A stretch of 64,000 nt of DNA from Pseudomonas sp. Tri1 (GCF_017968885.1 NZ_CP072913.1:6178501-6242500), one strand, 5' to 3'; shown: positions 1 through 10,157, counted from the first letter of the stretch. Made by a program: numbers and translations. Notes: a model not told the origin generated them from the sequence alone.

Positions 1-30
1 GCGAATGGGCTGCGAAGCGGCCCCAAAAAA

Positions 31-888
31 CTAAAGAACGACAGTTCTGTTGGCGTTGAGAAATACCCTTCGCTCGATGTGATACCCCACGGCCCGGGCC
101 AAGGTCAGCCCTTCGATGTCCCGCCCCTTGGCAATCAGATCCTCGGGATAGTGGCTGTGGTCCACCACTTCCACGCCCTGGGCGATGATCGGGCCTTCGT
201 CCAGGTCGTTGTTGATGTAGTGCGCCGTGGCACCGACCAGTTTCACGCCTTTGTTGTAGGCCTGGTGATACGGCTTGGCGCCCTTGAAGCCCGGCAGCAG
301 CGAGTGATGGATGTTGATCGCCTTGCCGTCGAGCTTGCGACACAGCTCCGGCGACAGCACTTGCATGTAGCGGGCAAGGATCACCAGCTCGGCGCCGGTG
401 TCTTCGATCACCTGCCACACCTGCCGCTCCTGGGAGGGTTTGTCGTTCGGGTCCAGGGGGAAATGGTAGTAGGGAATCTGGTGCCAGTCGGCCAGCGGCT
501 TGAGGTCGGGGTGGTTGGAGACCACGGCCACCACGTCCATGGACAACTGGCCGATGCGCTGGCGGTAGAGCAAGTCGTTGAGGCAGTGATCGGCCTTGGA
601 GACCATGATCACCACTTTGGGCCGGTAGTTGGGCGGCGTCAGTTCGAAGACCATGCCGAAGGCTTGCGCACGTTCGGCCAGGCCGGCCCTGAAACTTTGC
701 TCGTCAAAACCATCGGGCTGGCGGAACTCCACACGAATGAAGAAACGCGCCGAGAGCCGGTCGTCGAAGGAATGGTGCTCGGTGACGTAGCAGCCCTGCT
801 CGAACAGAAAGCGGGTCACCGCGTCCACCGTGCCGAGCACGCTGGGGCAGTCGGCAGTCAAGATCCATGTGTCTGGGGCGCGGCTCAT
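31..888 (-). CDS. purU: Formyltetrahydrofolate deformylase
   Basis: Hydrolyses 10-formyl-tetrahydrofolate to formate and tetrahydrofolate in the cytoplasm, disposing of one-carbon units released by demethylation of betaine, dimethylglycine and sarcosine. The protein (285 aa from the ATG at 888) has an N-terminal ACT-type regulatory region (about residues 1-85) and a C-terminal formyltransferase fold with the INIHHSLLPGFKGAKPY segment. An upstream in-frame Met at 915 would add nine poorly conserved residues, and the family starts at MSRAPDTW. It is the last gene of the glyA-soxBDAG-purU series, 127 bp downstream of soxG with a palindromic repeat between. A TAG stop lies at 31-33. A second housekeeping purU elsewhere in the genome would be usual for Pseudomonas. 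Confidence 0.95.
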   Translation of the reverse strand: MSRAPDTWILTADCPSVLGTVDAVTRFLFEQGCYVTEHHSFDDRLSARFFIRVEFRQPDGFDEQSFRAGLAERAQAFGMVFELTPPNYRPKVVIMVSKADHCLNDLLYRQRIGQLSMDVVAVVSNHPDLKPLADWHQIPYYHFPLDPNDKPSQERQVWQVIEDTGAELVILARYMQVLSPELCRKLDGKAINIHHSLLPGFKGAKPYHQAYNKGVKLVGATAHYINNDLDEGPIIAQGVEVVDHSHYPEDLIAKGRDIEGLTLARAVGYHIERRVFLNANRTVVL

Positions 889-903
889 TCGTGATACTCC
901 TCT

Positions 904-1011
904 GATCGTTCCCATGTACTGCGTGGGAATGCCGCCATGGACGCTCTGCGTCCGCTTTTTGGAACGCAGAGCGTCCCGGGATGCATTCCCACGCAGAGCG
1001 TGGGAACGATC
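904..1011. repeat. Large REP palindrome (GATCGTTCCCA family)
   Basis: An imperfect dyad of about 108 bp that begins GATCGTTCCCA and ends TGGGAACGATC, with an inner pair around ACGCTCTGCGT/ACGCAGAGCGT. Related copies sit at 9956-10066, 10088-10140 and 36428-36538. It lies between soxG and purU and would fold into a long hairpin in the operon transcript. Confidence 0.85.
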
Positions 1012-1015
1012 ATGG

Positions 1016-1648
1016 TTATGCCTGCACGCTCAAGCCATACTCAGCCGCCGCATCTTGCAACCACAACCACCAGTAATCGGAGAAGCTGCGGCGGATCACC
1101 AGTTCCCAGGTGTCTTCGCCCGTGTGGCGGATCACCAGTTGCGACTTGGCGAATACCGTGCCCACGGCCTTGCCCACCGGGAAGTTGCTTGGGTGTACAT
1201 CGTAGCTGGTGGACTTCATCAGCACGTCGCGCACGTTCGGGCCGGACAGTTCGAGGATCTGCTGGCCGCCGCTGACGTTGACGATCTGGATATGCAGGTC
1301 GCCCAGGGCTTCACGCAGTTTTTTCTCGGCGGCGAACTCTTCGCCACTCGGCACCACCAGCAGCCACTCGTCCGGGCCAAGCCATTGCAGGCTGGTTTCA
1401 CCCTTGACGATGACGGTCAGCGCACCGGGCAATTCCAGGCCCAGGGCCTTGTGCACGCCGGCGGCGAACGCCGGGTCGTGGCCATCGCCACGAATGGTCA
1501 GGTGACCCAGGAGTTTTTTCTCGCGCACGGTCACGCCGGCGTTCTTGCGGCCCTTGCCCACCAGGCTGGCGAGGTCGGCATGGTGCAGCGACGACTCGGC
1601 CTTGGCCCCGGTGGTTGGGCGTTGTTGGTACACGTTGACTGCGGTCAT
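1016..1648 (-). CDS. soxG: Sarcosine oxidase gamma subunit
   Basis: Small structural subunit of the heterotetrameric sarcosine oxidase, which converts sarcosine, tetrahydrofolate and O2 to glycine, 5,10-methylene-THF and H2O2. The protein (210 aa) is of the usual gamma-subunit length and has the GPNVRDVLMKSTSYDVHP stretch typical of these GcvT-related proteins. The chosen start gives MTAVNVYQQRP; an ATG three codons upstream is possible. It follows soxA after a 167-bp gap occupied by an inverted pair of REP sequences, unlike the tight coupling of soxB, soxD and soxA, so its level may be set separately by that structured gap. Confidence 0.95.
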   Translation of the reverse strand: MTAVNVYQQRPTTGAKAESSLHHADLASLVGKGRKNAGVTVREKKLLGHLTIRGDGHDPAFAAGVHKALGLELPGALTVIVKGETSLQWLGPDEWLLVVPSGEEFAAEKKLREALGDLHIQIVNVSGGQQILELSGPNVRDVLMKSTSYDVHPSNFPVGKAVGTVFAKSQLVIRHTGEDTWELVIRRSFSDYWWLWLQDAAAEYGLSVQA

Positions 1649-1705
1649 ATGGAGCACCTGTCTGAATACTGTTGAGTCAAACCCTTGTGGTGGCTGTCAG
1701 GCCTT

Positions 1706-1772
1706 CATCGCGAGCAAGCTCGCTCCCACAAGGGTTACGCGATCTACTGTGGGAGCGAGCTTGCTCGCGATG
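1706..1772. repeat. REP inverted pair inside the sox operon
   Basis: Two head-to-head copies of the common Pseudomonas REP: ATCGCGAGCAAGCTCGCTCC on one side and its complement about 20 bp further on. It lies between soxA and soxG. Confidence 0.9.
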
Positions 1773-1815
1773 ATGCCGACGCGGTATCGCCGGTCTCCCA
1801 CAGGACCTCAAGCCA

Positions 1816-4800
1816 CTAGATATTCTGCCGATCGCCTTTCGGATCGAAGAACACCGAAGAAACAATCTCTGCCTCGATCACGCTGCCGTCGGCCAATGGC
1901 GCGAACACTCGTTCACCCAGGCGCTTGAGGCCGCCCTTGACCACGCCCATGGCAAACGAATAGCCGAGGGAGTTGTGCGCGTAACTGGAAGTCACGTGGC
2001 CGACCATGGTCATCGGGATCGCCTGCTTGGTGTTGAACACCAGTTGCGCGCCTTCCGGCAGCCAGACATTCGGGTCGATCGGCTTGAGGCCCACCAGTTG
2101 CTTGCGGTCCTCGCGCACACAGTCTTCGCGATTCATACCACGCCAGCCGATCCACGAGAACGGTTTGGTCCGGCCAACGCACCAGCCCATGTTCAGGTCA
2201 TCCGGGGTCATCGAGCCATCGGTGTCCTGGCCGACGATGATGAAGCCCTTCTCGGCCCGCAGCACGTGCATGGTTTCGGTGCCGTACGGGGTCAGGTTGT
2301 ATTTCTTGCCGGCCTCGACGATCTGCTCGAGCACGCCCATGGCGTAGTCGGCCTGCACGTTGATTTCGTACGACAGCTCACCGGTGAACGAGATCCGGAA
2401 CACCCGCGCCGGCACGCCGCCGACGGAGCCTTCTTTCCAGGTCATGAACGGGAAGCCGTCCTTGTCCAGGTCGATGTCGGTGACTTCGCTCAGCAGCTTG
2501 CGGCTGTTGGGCCCCGACAGGGTCATGGTCGCCCAGTGGTCGGTCACTGAGGTGAAGTACACCTTCAGGTCCGGCCATTCGGTCTGCTGGTAGATCTCCA
2601 GCCATTGCAGCACGCGGGCCGCACCGCCGGTGGTGGTGGTCATCAGGAAGTGGTTGTCCGCCAGACAGGCTGTCACGCCGTCGTCGAAGACCATGCCGTC
2701 TTCCTTGCACATCAAACCGTAGCGGGCCTTGCCCACGTCGAGCTTGGTCCAGGCGTTGGTGTAGATGCGGTTGAGGAACTCTCGTGCGTCCGGGCCCTGG
2801 ATGTCGATCTTGCCCAGGGTCGAGGCGTCCAGCAGGCCGACGCTGTCGCGCACGGCTTTGCATTCGCGCTTCACGGCGGCATGCATGTCTTCGCCGTTCT
2901 TCGGGAAGTACCAAGGGCGTTTCCACTGGCCGACGTCTTCGAATTCGGCACCGTTCTTCACATGCCAGGCATGCAGCGCGGTGAAACGCACCGGCTCGAA
3001 GATGTGCCCGCAGTGCCGGCCGGCTACCGCGCCGAAAGTCACCGGCGTGTAGTTCGGGCGGAACATGGTGGTGCCCATCTGCGGGATGCTCACGTTCAGC
3101 GAGCGGGCCGCGATGGCCAGGCCGTTGACGTTGCCCAGCTTGCCCTGGTCAGTACCGAAGCCCAGTGCGGTGTAGCGCTTGACGTGTTCCACCGACTCGA
3201 AACCTTCGCGGGTGGCGAGTTCGATGGCGGCGGCCGTGACGTCGTTCTGCAGGTCGACGAACTGCTTCGGCGCCCGTGCGGTGGCTTTTTCGTGGGGCAC
3301 CTGGAACAGCGCCAGGGTCGGCTCTTCGTGACGGCTCAGGGCTTTGGGCAACACACCCTCGACGGTTTTGAAGCCGGCTTCGCTGGCCGCGCGCACGCCG
3401 CCTTCAAAACCATCGGCCAAGCTATCGCCGAGGCTGTAGACGCCATTCACGCCGCCGACACACACACGCTTCTGCGGTGCTTCGCCCGGTACGAAACCGA
3501 GGATGTCTTCGCGCCAGATCGGCTTGCCACCCAGGTGCGAAGCCAGGTGAACCACTGGGCTGTAGCCGCCGGAGCTGGCCACCAGGTCGCAGTCCAACCA
3601 CTCGCCGGGGCTGGTGACTTTGTGGGCGCGGACGTCGATCGCGGCAACACGTGCAGCCGTGACGCGCTTGCTGCCGCGGGCCTCGATCACGGCACTGCCG
3701 GTGAGAATGCGGATGCCCTTGGCACGCGCCTCTTCCACCAGCGCACCACGTGGGTTGCTGCGGGCATCGGCGACGGCCACCACTTGCAGGCCAGCGTCGA
3801 ACCAGTCCAGGGCCACGCGGTAAGCGTGGTCGTTGTTGGTGCTCAGCACCAGTTTCTTGCCCGGTGCCACGCCGTAGCGGCGCACGTAGGTGGAAACCGC
3901 GCCGGCCAGCATGTTGCCCGGCACGTCGTTGTTGCCGTAGACCAGTGGCCGCTCGCAAGCACCGGTGGCCAGCACCACGCGCTTGGCGCGGACGCGGTTG
4001 ATGCGCTGGCGGACCTGGCCAATCGGCGCACGGTCACCCAGGTGGTCGGTGAGGCGCTCGTGAATGGTCAGGAAGTTATGGTCGTGGTAGCCGTTGACCG
4101 TGGCGCGCGGCAGCAGCACCACGTCCGGCATCGACTTGAGTTCAGCGACAACAGCGGCGACCCATTCGGTCGCTGGCTTGCCGTCCAGGCTTTCGCGGGA
4201 ATCGAGCAGGCTACCGCCGAACTCTTCCTGCTCGTCGGCCAGGATCACTCGCGCACCGCTGCGGGCCGCAGCCAATGCCGCAGCCAGGCCAGCTGGGCCG
4301 GCGCCGACAATCAGCACGTCGCAGTGACGGTTCATGTAGTCGTAGGTGTCCGGATCGTTCTCGGTCGGCGAGCGACCTAACCCTGCAGCCTTGCGGATGT
4401 ACTTCTCGTAAGTCATCCAGAACGATTGCGGATACATGAAGGTTTTGTAGTAGAAACCCGGCGGCATCAGCTTGCCGCCGACCTTGCCGAGAATGCCCAT
4501 CATGTCGTTGTTCACGTTCGGCCAGCCGTTGGTGCTGGTGGCGACCAAACCTTGGTACAGCGCCTGTTGTGTGGCGCGTACGTTAGGGATTTGTGTGGCT
4601 TCGGTGGCGCCGATCTGCAGCACCGCGTTCGGCTCTTCGGCGCCGGCGGCGAAGATGCCGCGCGGACGGGAATACTTGAAGCTGCGACCGATGATGTCGA
4701 CGCCGTTGGCCAGCAGTGCAGCGGCCAGGGAGTCGCCTTCGAAACCTTTGTAGACCTGGCCGTTGAAGGTGAAGCTCAGCACTTTGTTGCGGTCGATCCG

Positions 4801-4833
4801 TCCGCCGTTGGACAGGCGATTGATCTGGCTCAT
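1816..4833 (-). CDS. soxA: Sarcosine oxidase alpha subunit
   Basis: Large catalytic subunit (1005 aa) of tetrameric sarcosine oxidase, cytoplasmic. The order is an N-terminal ferredoxin-like region (about 15-100), an FAD/NAD-binding region with VLIVGAGPAGLAAALAAARSG near residue 175, and a C-terminal GcvT-like folate-binding half (about 610-1005) that captures the methyl carbon as methylene-THF. The start codon overlaps the soxD stop by four bases (ATGA), a sign of translational coupling. Length and domain order are normal and I see no damage. Confidence 0.97.
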   Translation of the reverse strand: MSQINRLSNGGRIDRNKVLSFTFNGQVYKGFEGDSLAAALLANGVDIIGRSFKYSRPRGIFAAGAEEPNAVLQIGATEATQIPNVRATQQALYQGLVATSTNGWPNVNNDMMGILGKVGGKLMPPGFYYKTFMYPQSFWMTYEKYIRKAAGLGRSPTENDPDTYDYMNRHCDVLIVGAGPAGLAAALAAARSGARVILADEQEEFGGSLLDSRESLDGKPATEWVAAVVAELKSMPDVVLLPRATVNGYHDHNFLTIHERLTDHLGDRAPIGQVRQRINRVRAKRVVLATGACERPLVYGNNDVPGNMLAGAVSTYVRRYGVAPGKKLVLSTNNDHAYRVALDWFDAGLQVVAVADARSNPRGALVEEARAKGIRILTGSAVIEARGSKRVTAARVAAIDVRAHKVTSPGEWLDCDLVASSGGYSPVVHLASHLGGKPIWREDILGFVPGEAPQKRVCVGGVNGVYSLGDSLADGFEGGVRAASEAGFKTVEGVLPKALSRHEEPTLALFQVPHEKATARAPKQFVDLQNDVTAAAIELATREGFESVEHVKRYTALGFGTDQGKLGNVNGLAIAARSLNVSIPQMGTTMFRPNYTPVTFGAVAGRHCGHIFEPVRFTALHAWHVKNGAEFEDVGQWKRPWYFPKNGEDMHAAVKRECKAVRDSVGLLDASTLGKIDIQGPDAREFLNRIYTNAWTKLDVGKARYGLMCKEDGMVFDDGVTACLADNHFLMTTTTGGAARVLQWLEIYQQTEWPDLKVYFTSVTDHWATMTLSGPNSRKLLSEVTDIDLDKDGFPFMTWKEGSVGGVPARVFRISFTGELSYEINVQADYAMGVLEQIVEAGKKYNLTPYGTETMHVLRAEKGFIIVGQDTDGSMTPDDLNMGWCVGRTKPFSWIGWRGMNREDCVREDRKQLVGLKPIDPNVWLPEGAQLVFNTKQAIPMTMVGHVTSSYAHNSLGYSFAMGVVKGGLKRLGERVFAPLADGSVIEAEIVSSVFFDPKGDRQNI

Positions 4834-5159
4834 ACCTTCTCTCCCAGAGCCTGTGCGGCCGCTTTCGGACTGTCAGCCTTGTCGGTGAATTGCGGCTTTT
4901 GGCCGATCTTGTAAGTTTCGAGAATCTCGTAGGTCACGGTGTCGCGGGTCGCGTTGAAGTACTGGCGGCAACCGGCCGCGTGGATCCACAGCTCGTGGTG
5001 CAGGCCGCGAGGGTTATCGCGGAAGAACATGTAGTCGCCCCACTGCTCGTCGGTGCAGGCATTCGGGTCCAGCGGACGCGGGATGTGCGCCTGGCCGGAT
5101 GCATGAAATTCCTCTTCGGAGCGCAGTTCGCCGCAGTGAGGACAGAAGATGTGCAACAT
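4830..5159 (-). CDS. soxD: Sarcosine oxidase delta subunit
   Basis: Zinc-binding small subunit (109 aa) of sarcosine oxidase. The N-terminal FCPHCG pair (Cys6, Cys9) with a downstream His and the Cys of the AAGCRQYF segment can make the single structural zinc site known for this subunit. It sits between soxB (14 bp upstream) and soxA (4-bp overlap), the standard B-D-A-G order. Confidence 0.96.
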   Translation of the reverse strand: MLHIFCPHCGELRSEEEFHASGQAHIPRPLDPNACTDEQWGDYMFFRDNPRGLHHELWIHAAGCRQYFNATRDTVTYEILETYKIGQKPQFTDKADSPKAAAQALGEKV

Positions 5160-5173
5160 AGGGATTTCTCCTG

Positions 5174-6424
5174 TTAGTGGGCGACGGCAGCAGCGCCGTG
5201 TTCGTCGATCAGTGCACCGTTGTGGAAACGGTCGATGGAAAACGGCGCGGCCAGTGGGTGCATTTCACCCTTGGCCAGGCTGGCAGCGAATACGTTGCCC
5301 GAGCCCGGGGTGGCCTTGAAGCCGCCGGTACCCCAACCGCAGTTGAAGAACATGTTCGGCACCGGGGTCTTGGAGATGATCGGGCAGGCATCCGGCGTTG
5401 TGTCGACGATGCCGCCCCACTGGCGGTTCATGCGCACCCGCGACAGCACCGGGAACATCTCGACGATGGCCTGGATGGTGTGTTCGATCACCGGGTACGA
5501 ACCACGCTGGCCGTAGCCGTTGTAGCCGTCGATACCGGCACCGATCACCAGGTCGCCCTTGTCGGACTGGCTGATGTAGCCGTGCACGGCGTTGGACATG
5601 ATTACGCTGTCGATAATTGGCTTGATCGGCTCCGACACCAACGCTTGCAGCGGGTGGGATTCGATCGGCAGGCGGAAGCCCGCGAGCTTGGCCATATGCC
5701 CGGAGTTACCGGCGGTCACCACGCCGACGCGCTTGGCGCCGATGAAGCCTTTGTTGGTTTCCACACCGATGCACACACCGTTTTCCTTGCGGAAACCGAT
5801 CACTTCGGTCTGCTGGATCAGGTCCACGCCCAACGCGTCCGCCGCCCGGGCAAAGCCCCAGGCCACGGCATCGTGACGGGCCACGCCGCCGCGACGCTGG
5901 ACGGTGGCACCCATCACCGGGTAGCGGGTGTTTTTCGAGCAATCCAGGTACGGGATCTCGTCGGCCACTTGCTTGGCGGTGAGCAGTTCGCCGTCCACGC
6001 CGTTGAGGCGGTTGGCACTGACCCGGCGCTCGGAATCACGGATGTCCTGCAGGGTGTGGCACAGGTTGTAGACGCCACGCTGGGAGAACATCACGTTGTA
6101 GTTCAGGTCCTGGGACAGGCCTTCCCAGAGTTTCATCGCGTGCTCATACAGGTGGGCCGATTCGTCCCACAGGTAGTTGGAGCGCACGATGGTGGTGTTG
6201 CGCGCGGTGTTACCGCCGCCCAGCCAGCCTTTCTCGACCACGGCGACATTGGTGATGCCGTGCTCTTTAGCCAAGTAGTAGGCGGTCGCCAGGCCATGCC
6301 CGCCACCGCCGACAATGACCACGTCGTAGACTTTTTTCGGGGTCGGCGTGCGCCACATCCGCTGCCAGTTTTCGTGATGGCTGAGAGAGTGTTTGAAGAG
6401 GCCGAAGCCCGAATAGCGTTGCAT
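5174..6424 (-). CDS. soxB: Sarcosine oxidase beta subunit
   Basis: Flavin-carrying catalytic subunit (416 aa) that oxidises sarcosine; in this family FMN is covalently held and FAD bound non-covalently at the alpha/beta interface. The dinucleotide-binding motif [18 protein letters not shown] lies near residue 36, and the C-terminal [15 protein letters not shown] segment is typical of the D-amino-acid-oxidase fold. Start choice: a GGAG sits 8 nt before the ATG at 6424 but only about 2 nt before the ATG at 6430, so the inner ATG is preferred. glyA ends 21 bp upstream. Confidence 0.95.
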   Translation of the reverse strand: MQRYSGFGLFKHSLSHHENWQRMWRTPTPKKVYDVVIVGGGGHGLATAYYLAKEHGITNVAVVEKGWLGGGNTARNTTIVRSNYLWDESAHLYEHAMKLWEGLSQDLNYNVMFSQRGVYNLCHTLQDIRDSERRVSANRLNGVDGELLTAKQVADEIPYLDCSKNTRYPVMGATVQRRGGVARHDAVAWGFARAADALGVDLIQQTEVIGFRKENGVCIGVETNKGFIGAKRVGVVTAGNSGHMAKLAGFRLPIESHPLQALVSEPIKPIIDSVIMSNAVHGYISQSDKGDLVIGAGIDGYNGYGQRGSYPVIEHTIQAIVEMFPVLSRVRMNRQWGGIVDTTPDACPIISKTPVPNMFFNCGWGTGGFKATPGSGNVFAASLAKGEMHPLAAPFSIDRFHNGALIDEHGAAAVAH

Positions 6425-6445
6425 AGTCATTACTCCAAAACCGAC

Positions 6446-7699
6446 TCAGCGATAAACCGGGAAGTCCGCGCACAGGGCCGCCACTTGCTGCGCGACATTG
6501 GCCTCGACATCGGCATCGCCGAGATTGTCGAGGATGTCGCAGATCCAGCCGGCCAACGTGACGCACTGGGTAACCTTGAAGCCGCGAGTGGTCACCGCCG
6601 GGGTGCCGATGCGCAGGCCCGAGGTCACGAACGGCGACTGCGGGTCGTTCGGCACGGCGTTCTTGTTGACGGTGATGTGGGCGCGGCCCAGGGCAGCATC
6701 GGCGTCCTTGCCGGTCAGGCCCTGACGGATCAGGCTGACCAGGAACAGGTGGTTATCGGTGCCGCCGGACACTACATCGTAGCCGCGCTTGATGAACACG
6801 CCAGCCATGGCCTGGGCGTTATCGATCACTTGCTGCTGATAAGCCTTGAAACCAGGCTCCGCCGCTTCCTTGAAGCACACCGCCTTGCCGGCGATCACAT
6901 GCATCAGCGGACCGCCCTGGGCGCCAGGGAATACAGCGGCGTTGAGTTTTTTCTCGATCTCTTCGTTGGCCTTGGCCAGGATCAGGCCGCCACGTGGACC
7001 GCGCAGGGTCTTGTGGGTGGTGGTGGTGACCACGTCGGCGTACGGCAGTGGGTTCGGGTACAGACCGGCAGCGACCAGGCCAGCCACGTGAGCCATGTCG
7101 ACGAACAGCAGCGCACCAACTTTGTCGGCGATCTGACGGAAGCGTGGGAAGTCGAGGGTCTTGGAATAGGCAGAGAAGCCGGCCACGATCATTTTCGGCT
7201 TGTGCTCCACCGCCAGGCGCTCGACTTCGTCGTAGTCGATCAGGCCGGTGGTGGTGTCGATGCCGTATTGCACCGCGTTGTAGAGCTTGCCCGAGGACGA
7301 CACCTTGGCGCCGTGGGTCAGGTGACCGCCGTGGGCCAGGCTCATGCCCAGGATGGTGTCACCGGCCTGCAGCAAGGCCAGGTACACGGCACTGTTGGCC
7401 GAAGAACCGGAGTGCGGCTGGACGTTGGCGTAATCGGCACCGAACAGTTGCTTGGCGCGCTCGATGGCCAGGGCTTCGACTTTATCGACATGCTCGCAGC
7501 CGCCGTAGTAGCGCTTGCCTGGATAACCTTCGGCGTACTTGTTGGTCAGGCCACTGCCCTGGGCCTGCATCACGCGCTTGCTGGTGTAGTTCTCTGACGC
7601 GATCAGCTCGATGTGATCTTCCTGGCGTTGCTCTTCGGCATTCATCGCCGCCAGCAGTGCATCGTCATAACCTTGAATCTGGTCTTGCTTGCTGAACAT
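6446..7699 (-). CDS. glyA: Serine hydroxymethyltransferase
   Basis: PLP enzyme (417 aa) that joins glycine and methylene-THF into serine. Here it takes up both products of sarcosine oxidation. The [10 protein letters not shown] segment carries the PLP lysine (about residue 229), and the N-terminal [11 protein letters not shown] motif is intact. GGGAG lies 7 nt upstream of the ATG at 7699, ruling out a 16-residue extension. First gene of the glyA-soxBDAG-purU operon. The adjacent upstream 275 bp (7700-7974) must hold the operon promoter and any SouR/GbdR-type site; I could not pin these down. Confidence 0.96.
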   Translation of the reverse strand: MFSKQDQIQGYDDALLAAMNAEEQRQEDHIELIASENYTSKRVMQAQGSGLTNKYAEGYPGKRYYGGCEHVDKVEALAIERAKQLFGADYANVQPHSGSSANSAVYLALLQAGDTILGMSLAHGGHLTHGAKVSSSGKLYNAVQYGIDTTTGLIDYDEVERLAVEHKPKMIVAGFSAYSKTLDFPRFRQIADKVGALLFVDMAHVAGLVAAGLYPNPLPYADVVTTTTHKTLRGPRGGLILAKANEEIEKKLNAAVFPGAQGGPLMHVIAGKAVCFKEAAEPGFKAYQQQVIDNAQAMAGVFIKRGYDVVSGGTDNHLFLVSLIRQGLTGKDADAALGRAHITVNKNAVPNDPQSPFVTSGLRIGTPAVTTRGFKVTQCVTLAGWICDILDNLGDADVEANVAQQVAALCADFPVYR

Positions 7700-7883
7700 C
7701 GCATCTCTCCCAGCGGCGGCGGTGCGCCTTTCGTCTCGGTGAGGCACTGACCACCGTTCGGTCGTGCCCTTTGGATGCGATGGTATGGCTGGCGCAGGCA
7801 GGTCAAATGCCTATGGACGCCACGCAAAGGTGCGTTTACGACATGTGTTCAAAGAGTCGGGGAGCAAGGCCTGTGGGATAGCA

Positions 7884-7974
7884 CTGTGGGAGCAAAGCTT
7901 GCTCGCGATCCAGGCACCTCGGTTCATGGGAGACCGCGTCGCTTTCATCGCGGGCAAGCCTTGCTCACACAGGG
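7884..7974. repeat. Degenerate REP inverted pair
   Basis: A variant pair with an extra base in each core (GGGAGCAAAGCTTGCTCGCG and CGCGGGCAAGCCTTGCTCAC), between the glyA promoter region and the end of the TraX-like gene. Confidence 0.8.
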
Positions 7975-8679
7975 TTATGCGGCGACTTGGCGAACCGCGA
8001 GCAAGATCAGAAAGTGCGCGGGATACAGCGCATACGCCCAACGCCGCATCGCAGGCGGATGAATGCGACCCGCCTGGCGCAAAAGCACAAGCCCAAGCCA
8101 TGGCGCAAACAGACACGCCAGTAAGCCGCCGATCGCCACCGCATCCCCCAGCCACGCCGCGCCATACAGCACCTGCCATTGATTGGCCGCCAGGCACACC
8201 AACCCCGGCAACACCGCGAAATACCAGGGCCGACGAAACACCAGCAGCAACACCAGCGGCAGCAGCACACCAAAGAAACCGAACATCAGCCGCGACGAAA
8301 ACAGCGCCGCCAGCAGCAACGCCCCCACCGCCAGGCACCGCGCCTGCCATGTCGGCGTCTGCCAACTGCGCGCCACCAACAACCCCAGGACCAGGGTCGG
8401 CAACACATTCAGGGTGGCTGGATCGGGAAAGAACAGCCGGTAGGGTATTTCGCTCACGGCGCTGAACAGCAGCAACCAGCCCAGGTACCGCCACGGGCTC
8501 GCACCGGCCCCGGTGCGCGCCAGGTTCGCCGCCATCGCCAGGCAGAACCAGGGGAACGCCAGGCGTCCCGGCACGTACAACCAGTCGATGGAGAAACCGA
8601 CATATCGCAGATGATCGAGCACCATCGCCAGCAATGCCGACCATTTGAGCAGATCCAAAGCACCGTCACGCCGACTCAC
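7975..8679 (-). CDS. TraX-family integral membrane protein
   Basis: Polytopic inner-membrane protein (234 aa) with about seven hydrophobic segments and the TraX-type N-terminal signature GALDLLKWSALLAMVLDHLRY. Plasmid TraX acetylates F pilin. Chromosomal members are probably acyltransferases on other targets, so the function here is inferred only at family level. The start appears to be GTG (VSRRDGALD). It is transcribed toward glyA and divergently from ltaE, and the same neighbours occur in P. aeruginosa. Confidence 0.75.
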   Translation of the reverse strand: MSRRDGALDLLKWSALLAMVLDHLRYVGFSIDWLYVPGRLAFPWFCLAMAANLARTGAGASPWRYLGWLLLFSAVSEIPYRLFFPDPATLNVLPTLVLGLLVARSWQTPTWQARCLAVGALLLAALFSSRLMFGFFGVLLPLVLLLVFRRPWYFAVLPGLVCLAANQWQVLYGAAWLGDAVAIGGLLACLFAPWLGLVLLRQAGRIHPPAMRRWAYALYPAHFLILLAVRQVAA

Positions 8680-8913
8680 GTGTACAGCGACCTGATGACT
8701 TTATGATTTTCTGACAGAAACATCCGGTGTGTTCCCCCGCTAATCTTGGGTAAAGTGCGCACCAACATGGCCACGGCGATGCGCCCCCAAGCGCGCCGAA
8801 CCATGATCGACCACGGCGCTGTGGACTCAAGCACGCCGAAAACCAGGGAACGCCCCACCCGGGAATTCCGCCAGGGATCTTTACCCAGGACTCTCTATCT
8901 CAGGAGCAAGGCC

Positions 8914-9954
8914 ATGACCGACAAGAGTCAACAGTTTGCCAGCGACAACTATTCCGGCATTTGCCCCGAAGCCTGGGCGGCCATGGAAGAAGCCAATCAG
9001 GGCCACCAGCGCGCCTACGGCGATGATGAGTGGACTCACCGCGCGGCGGATGATTTCCGAGCCTTGTTCGAAACCGACTGCGAGGTGTTCTTTGCCTTCA
9101 ACGGCACGGCAGCCAACTCCCTGGCGCTGTCCTCGCTGTGCCAGAGTTACCACAGCGTGATCTGTTCGGAAACCGCCCACGTCGAAACCGACGAATGTGG
9201 CGCGCCGGAGTTCTTCTCCAACGGTTCCAAGCTGCTGCTGGCACGTACTGAAAACGGCAAGCTGACCCCCGAGGCGATCCGCGAGATCGCCCTCAAGCGC
9301 CAGGACATCCATTACCCCAAGCCACGGGTCGTGACCCTGACCCAGGCGACGGAAGTCGGCAGCGTCTACACCCCGGATGAAATCCGCGCCATCAGCGTCA
9401 CCTGCAAGGAACTGGGGTTGAACCTGCACATGGACGGCGCGCGGTTCTCCAACGCCTGCGCCTTCCTCGGCTGTTCACCGGCAGACCTGACCTGGAAGGT
9501 CGGTGTGGACGTGTTGTGCTTCGGCGGCACGAAAAACGGTATGGCGGTGGGTGAGGCAATCCTGTTCTTCAACCACGACCTGGCCGTGGACTTCGACTAC
9601 CGCTGCAAACAGGCCGGGCAACTGGCCTCGAAGATGCGCTTCCTCTCCGCCCCCTGGGTCGGCCTGCTGCAAAACGACGCCTGGCTCAAGCACGCCCGCC
9701 ACGCCAACCACTGCGCCCAATTGCTGGCGCAACTGGTCAGCGACATTCCCGGCGTGGAACTGATGTTCCCGGTCCAGGCCAACGGCGTGTTCCTGCAACT
9801 CTCGGAACCGGCCATCGCTGCCCTCACCGCCCGGGGCTGGCGTTTCTACACCTTCATCGGCAAGGGCGGCGCACGGTTCATGTGCTCGTGGGATACGGAA
9901 GAGGCGCGAGCAAGGGAATTGGCGGCGGATATTCGGGAAGTGATGTCCATCTGA
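8914..9954 (+). CDS. ltaE: Low-specificity L-threonine aldolase
   Basis: PLP-dependent cytoplasmic enzyme (346 aa) that cleaves threonine/allo-threonine to glycine and acetaldehyde. The PLP lysine lies in CFGGTKNGM (near residue 205), and the LHMDGARFSNA segment is typical of beta-eliminating aldolases. AGGAG at 8902-8906 sits upstream of the ATG at 8914, so the long in-frame upstream extension is not used. It is placed among glycine-producing genes, which fits a role in glycine/threonine balance. Confidence 0.93.
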   Translation: MTDKSQQFASDNYSGICPEAWAAMEEANQGHQRAYGDDEWTHRAADDFRALFETDCEVFFAFNGTAANSLALSSLCQSYHSVICSETAHVETDECGAPEFFSNGSKLLLARTENGKLTPEAIREIALKRQDIHYPKPRVVTLTQATEVGSVYTPDEIRAISVTCKELGLNLHMDGARFSNACAFLGCSPADLTWKVGVDVLCFGGTKNGMAVGEAILFFNHDLAVDFDYRCKQAGQLASKMRFLSAPWVGLLQNDAWLKHARHANHCAQLLAQLVSDIPGVELMFPVQANGVFLQLSEPAIAALTARGWRFYTFIGKGGARFMCSWDTEEARARELAADIREVMSI

Positions 9955-9955
9955 C

Positions 9956-10066
9956 GATCGTTCCCACGCTCCGCGTGGGAACGCCTCCACGGACGCTCCG
10001 CGTTCGGCTCTTGGGGACGCAGAGCGTCCCGGGCTGCATTCCCACGCAGAGCGTGAGGAACGATCG
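9956..10066. repeat. Large REP palindrome (GATCGTTCCCA family)
   Basis: A 111-bp dyad of the same family as 904-1011, directly after the ltaE stop and between the convergent ends of ltaE and gbcB. Confidence 0.85.
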
Positions 10067-10087
10067 ATTTCACAGCTCTCGCGACCT

Positions 10088-10140
10088 GATCGTTCCCACG
10101 CTCCTGCGTGGGAATGCCTCCACGGACGCTCCGCGTTCCC
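10088..10140. repeat. Partial copy of the GATCGTTCCCA-family palindrome
   Basis: The left half only of the element at 9956-10066, 22 bp further on. It stops at the CCGCGTTCC position without the right arm. Confidence 0.75.
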
Positions 10141-10157
10141 CCTGCACCAAGCAGGTG

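Noticed and set aside
1..30. Possible purU terminator at the window edge
   Set aside because: The minus-strand TTTTTTGGGG after the stop precedes rather than follows GC-rich sequence, and the rest is cut off by the window.
1706..1772. Regularly recurring palindromes as a CRISPR array
   Set aside because: The copies are scattered kilobases apart, occur as inverted pairs and match known Pseudomonas REPs; no array of evenly spaced direct repeats exists.
5177..7597. 806-codon open frame on the plus strand opposite soxB and glyA
   Set aside because: It mirrors the third-position GC of the sox/glyA genes and has no recognisable domain or ribosome-binding site. The minus-strand genes are certain.
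7975..8679. TraX-like gene as a sign of a conjugative plasmid or integrated element
   Set aside because: No other transfer genes are present and the same gene occupies this place in P. aeruginosa; chromosomal TraX-like proteins are common.
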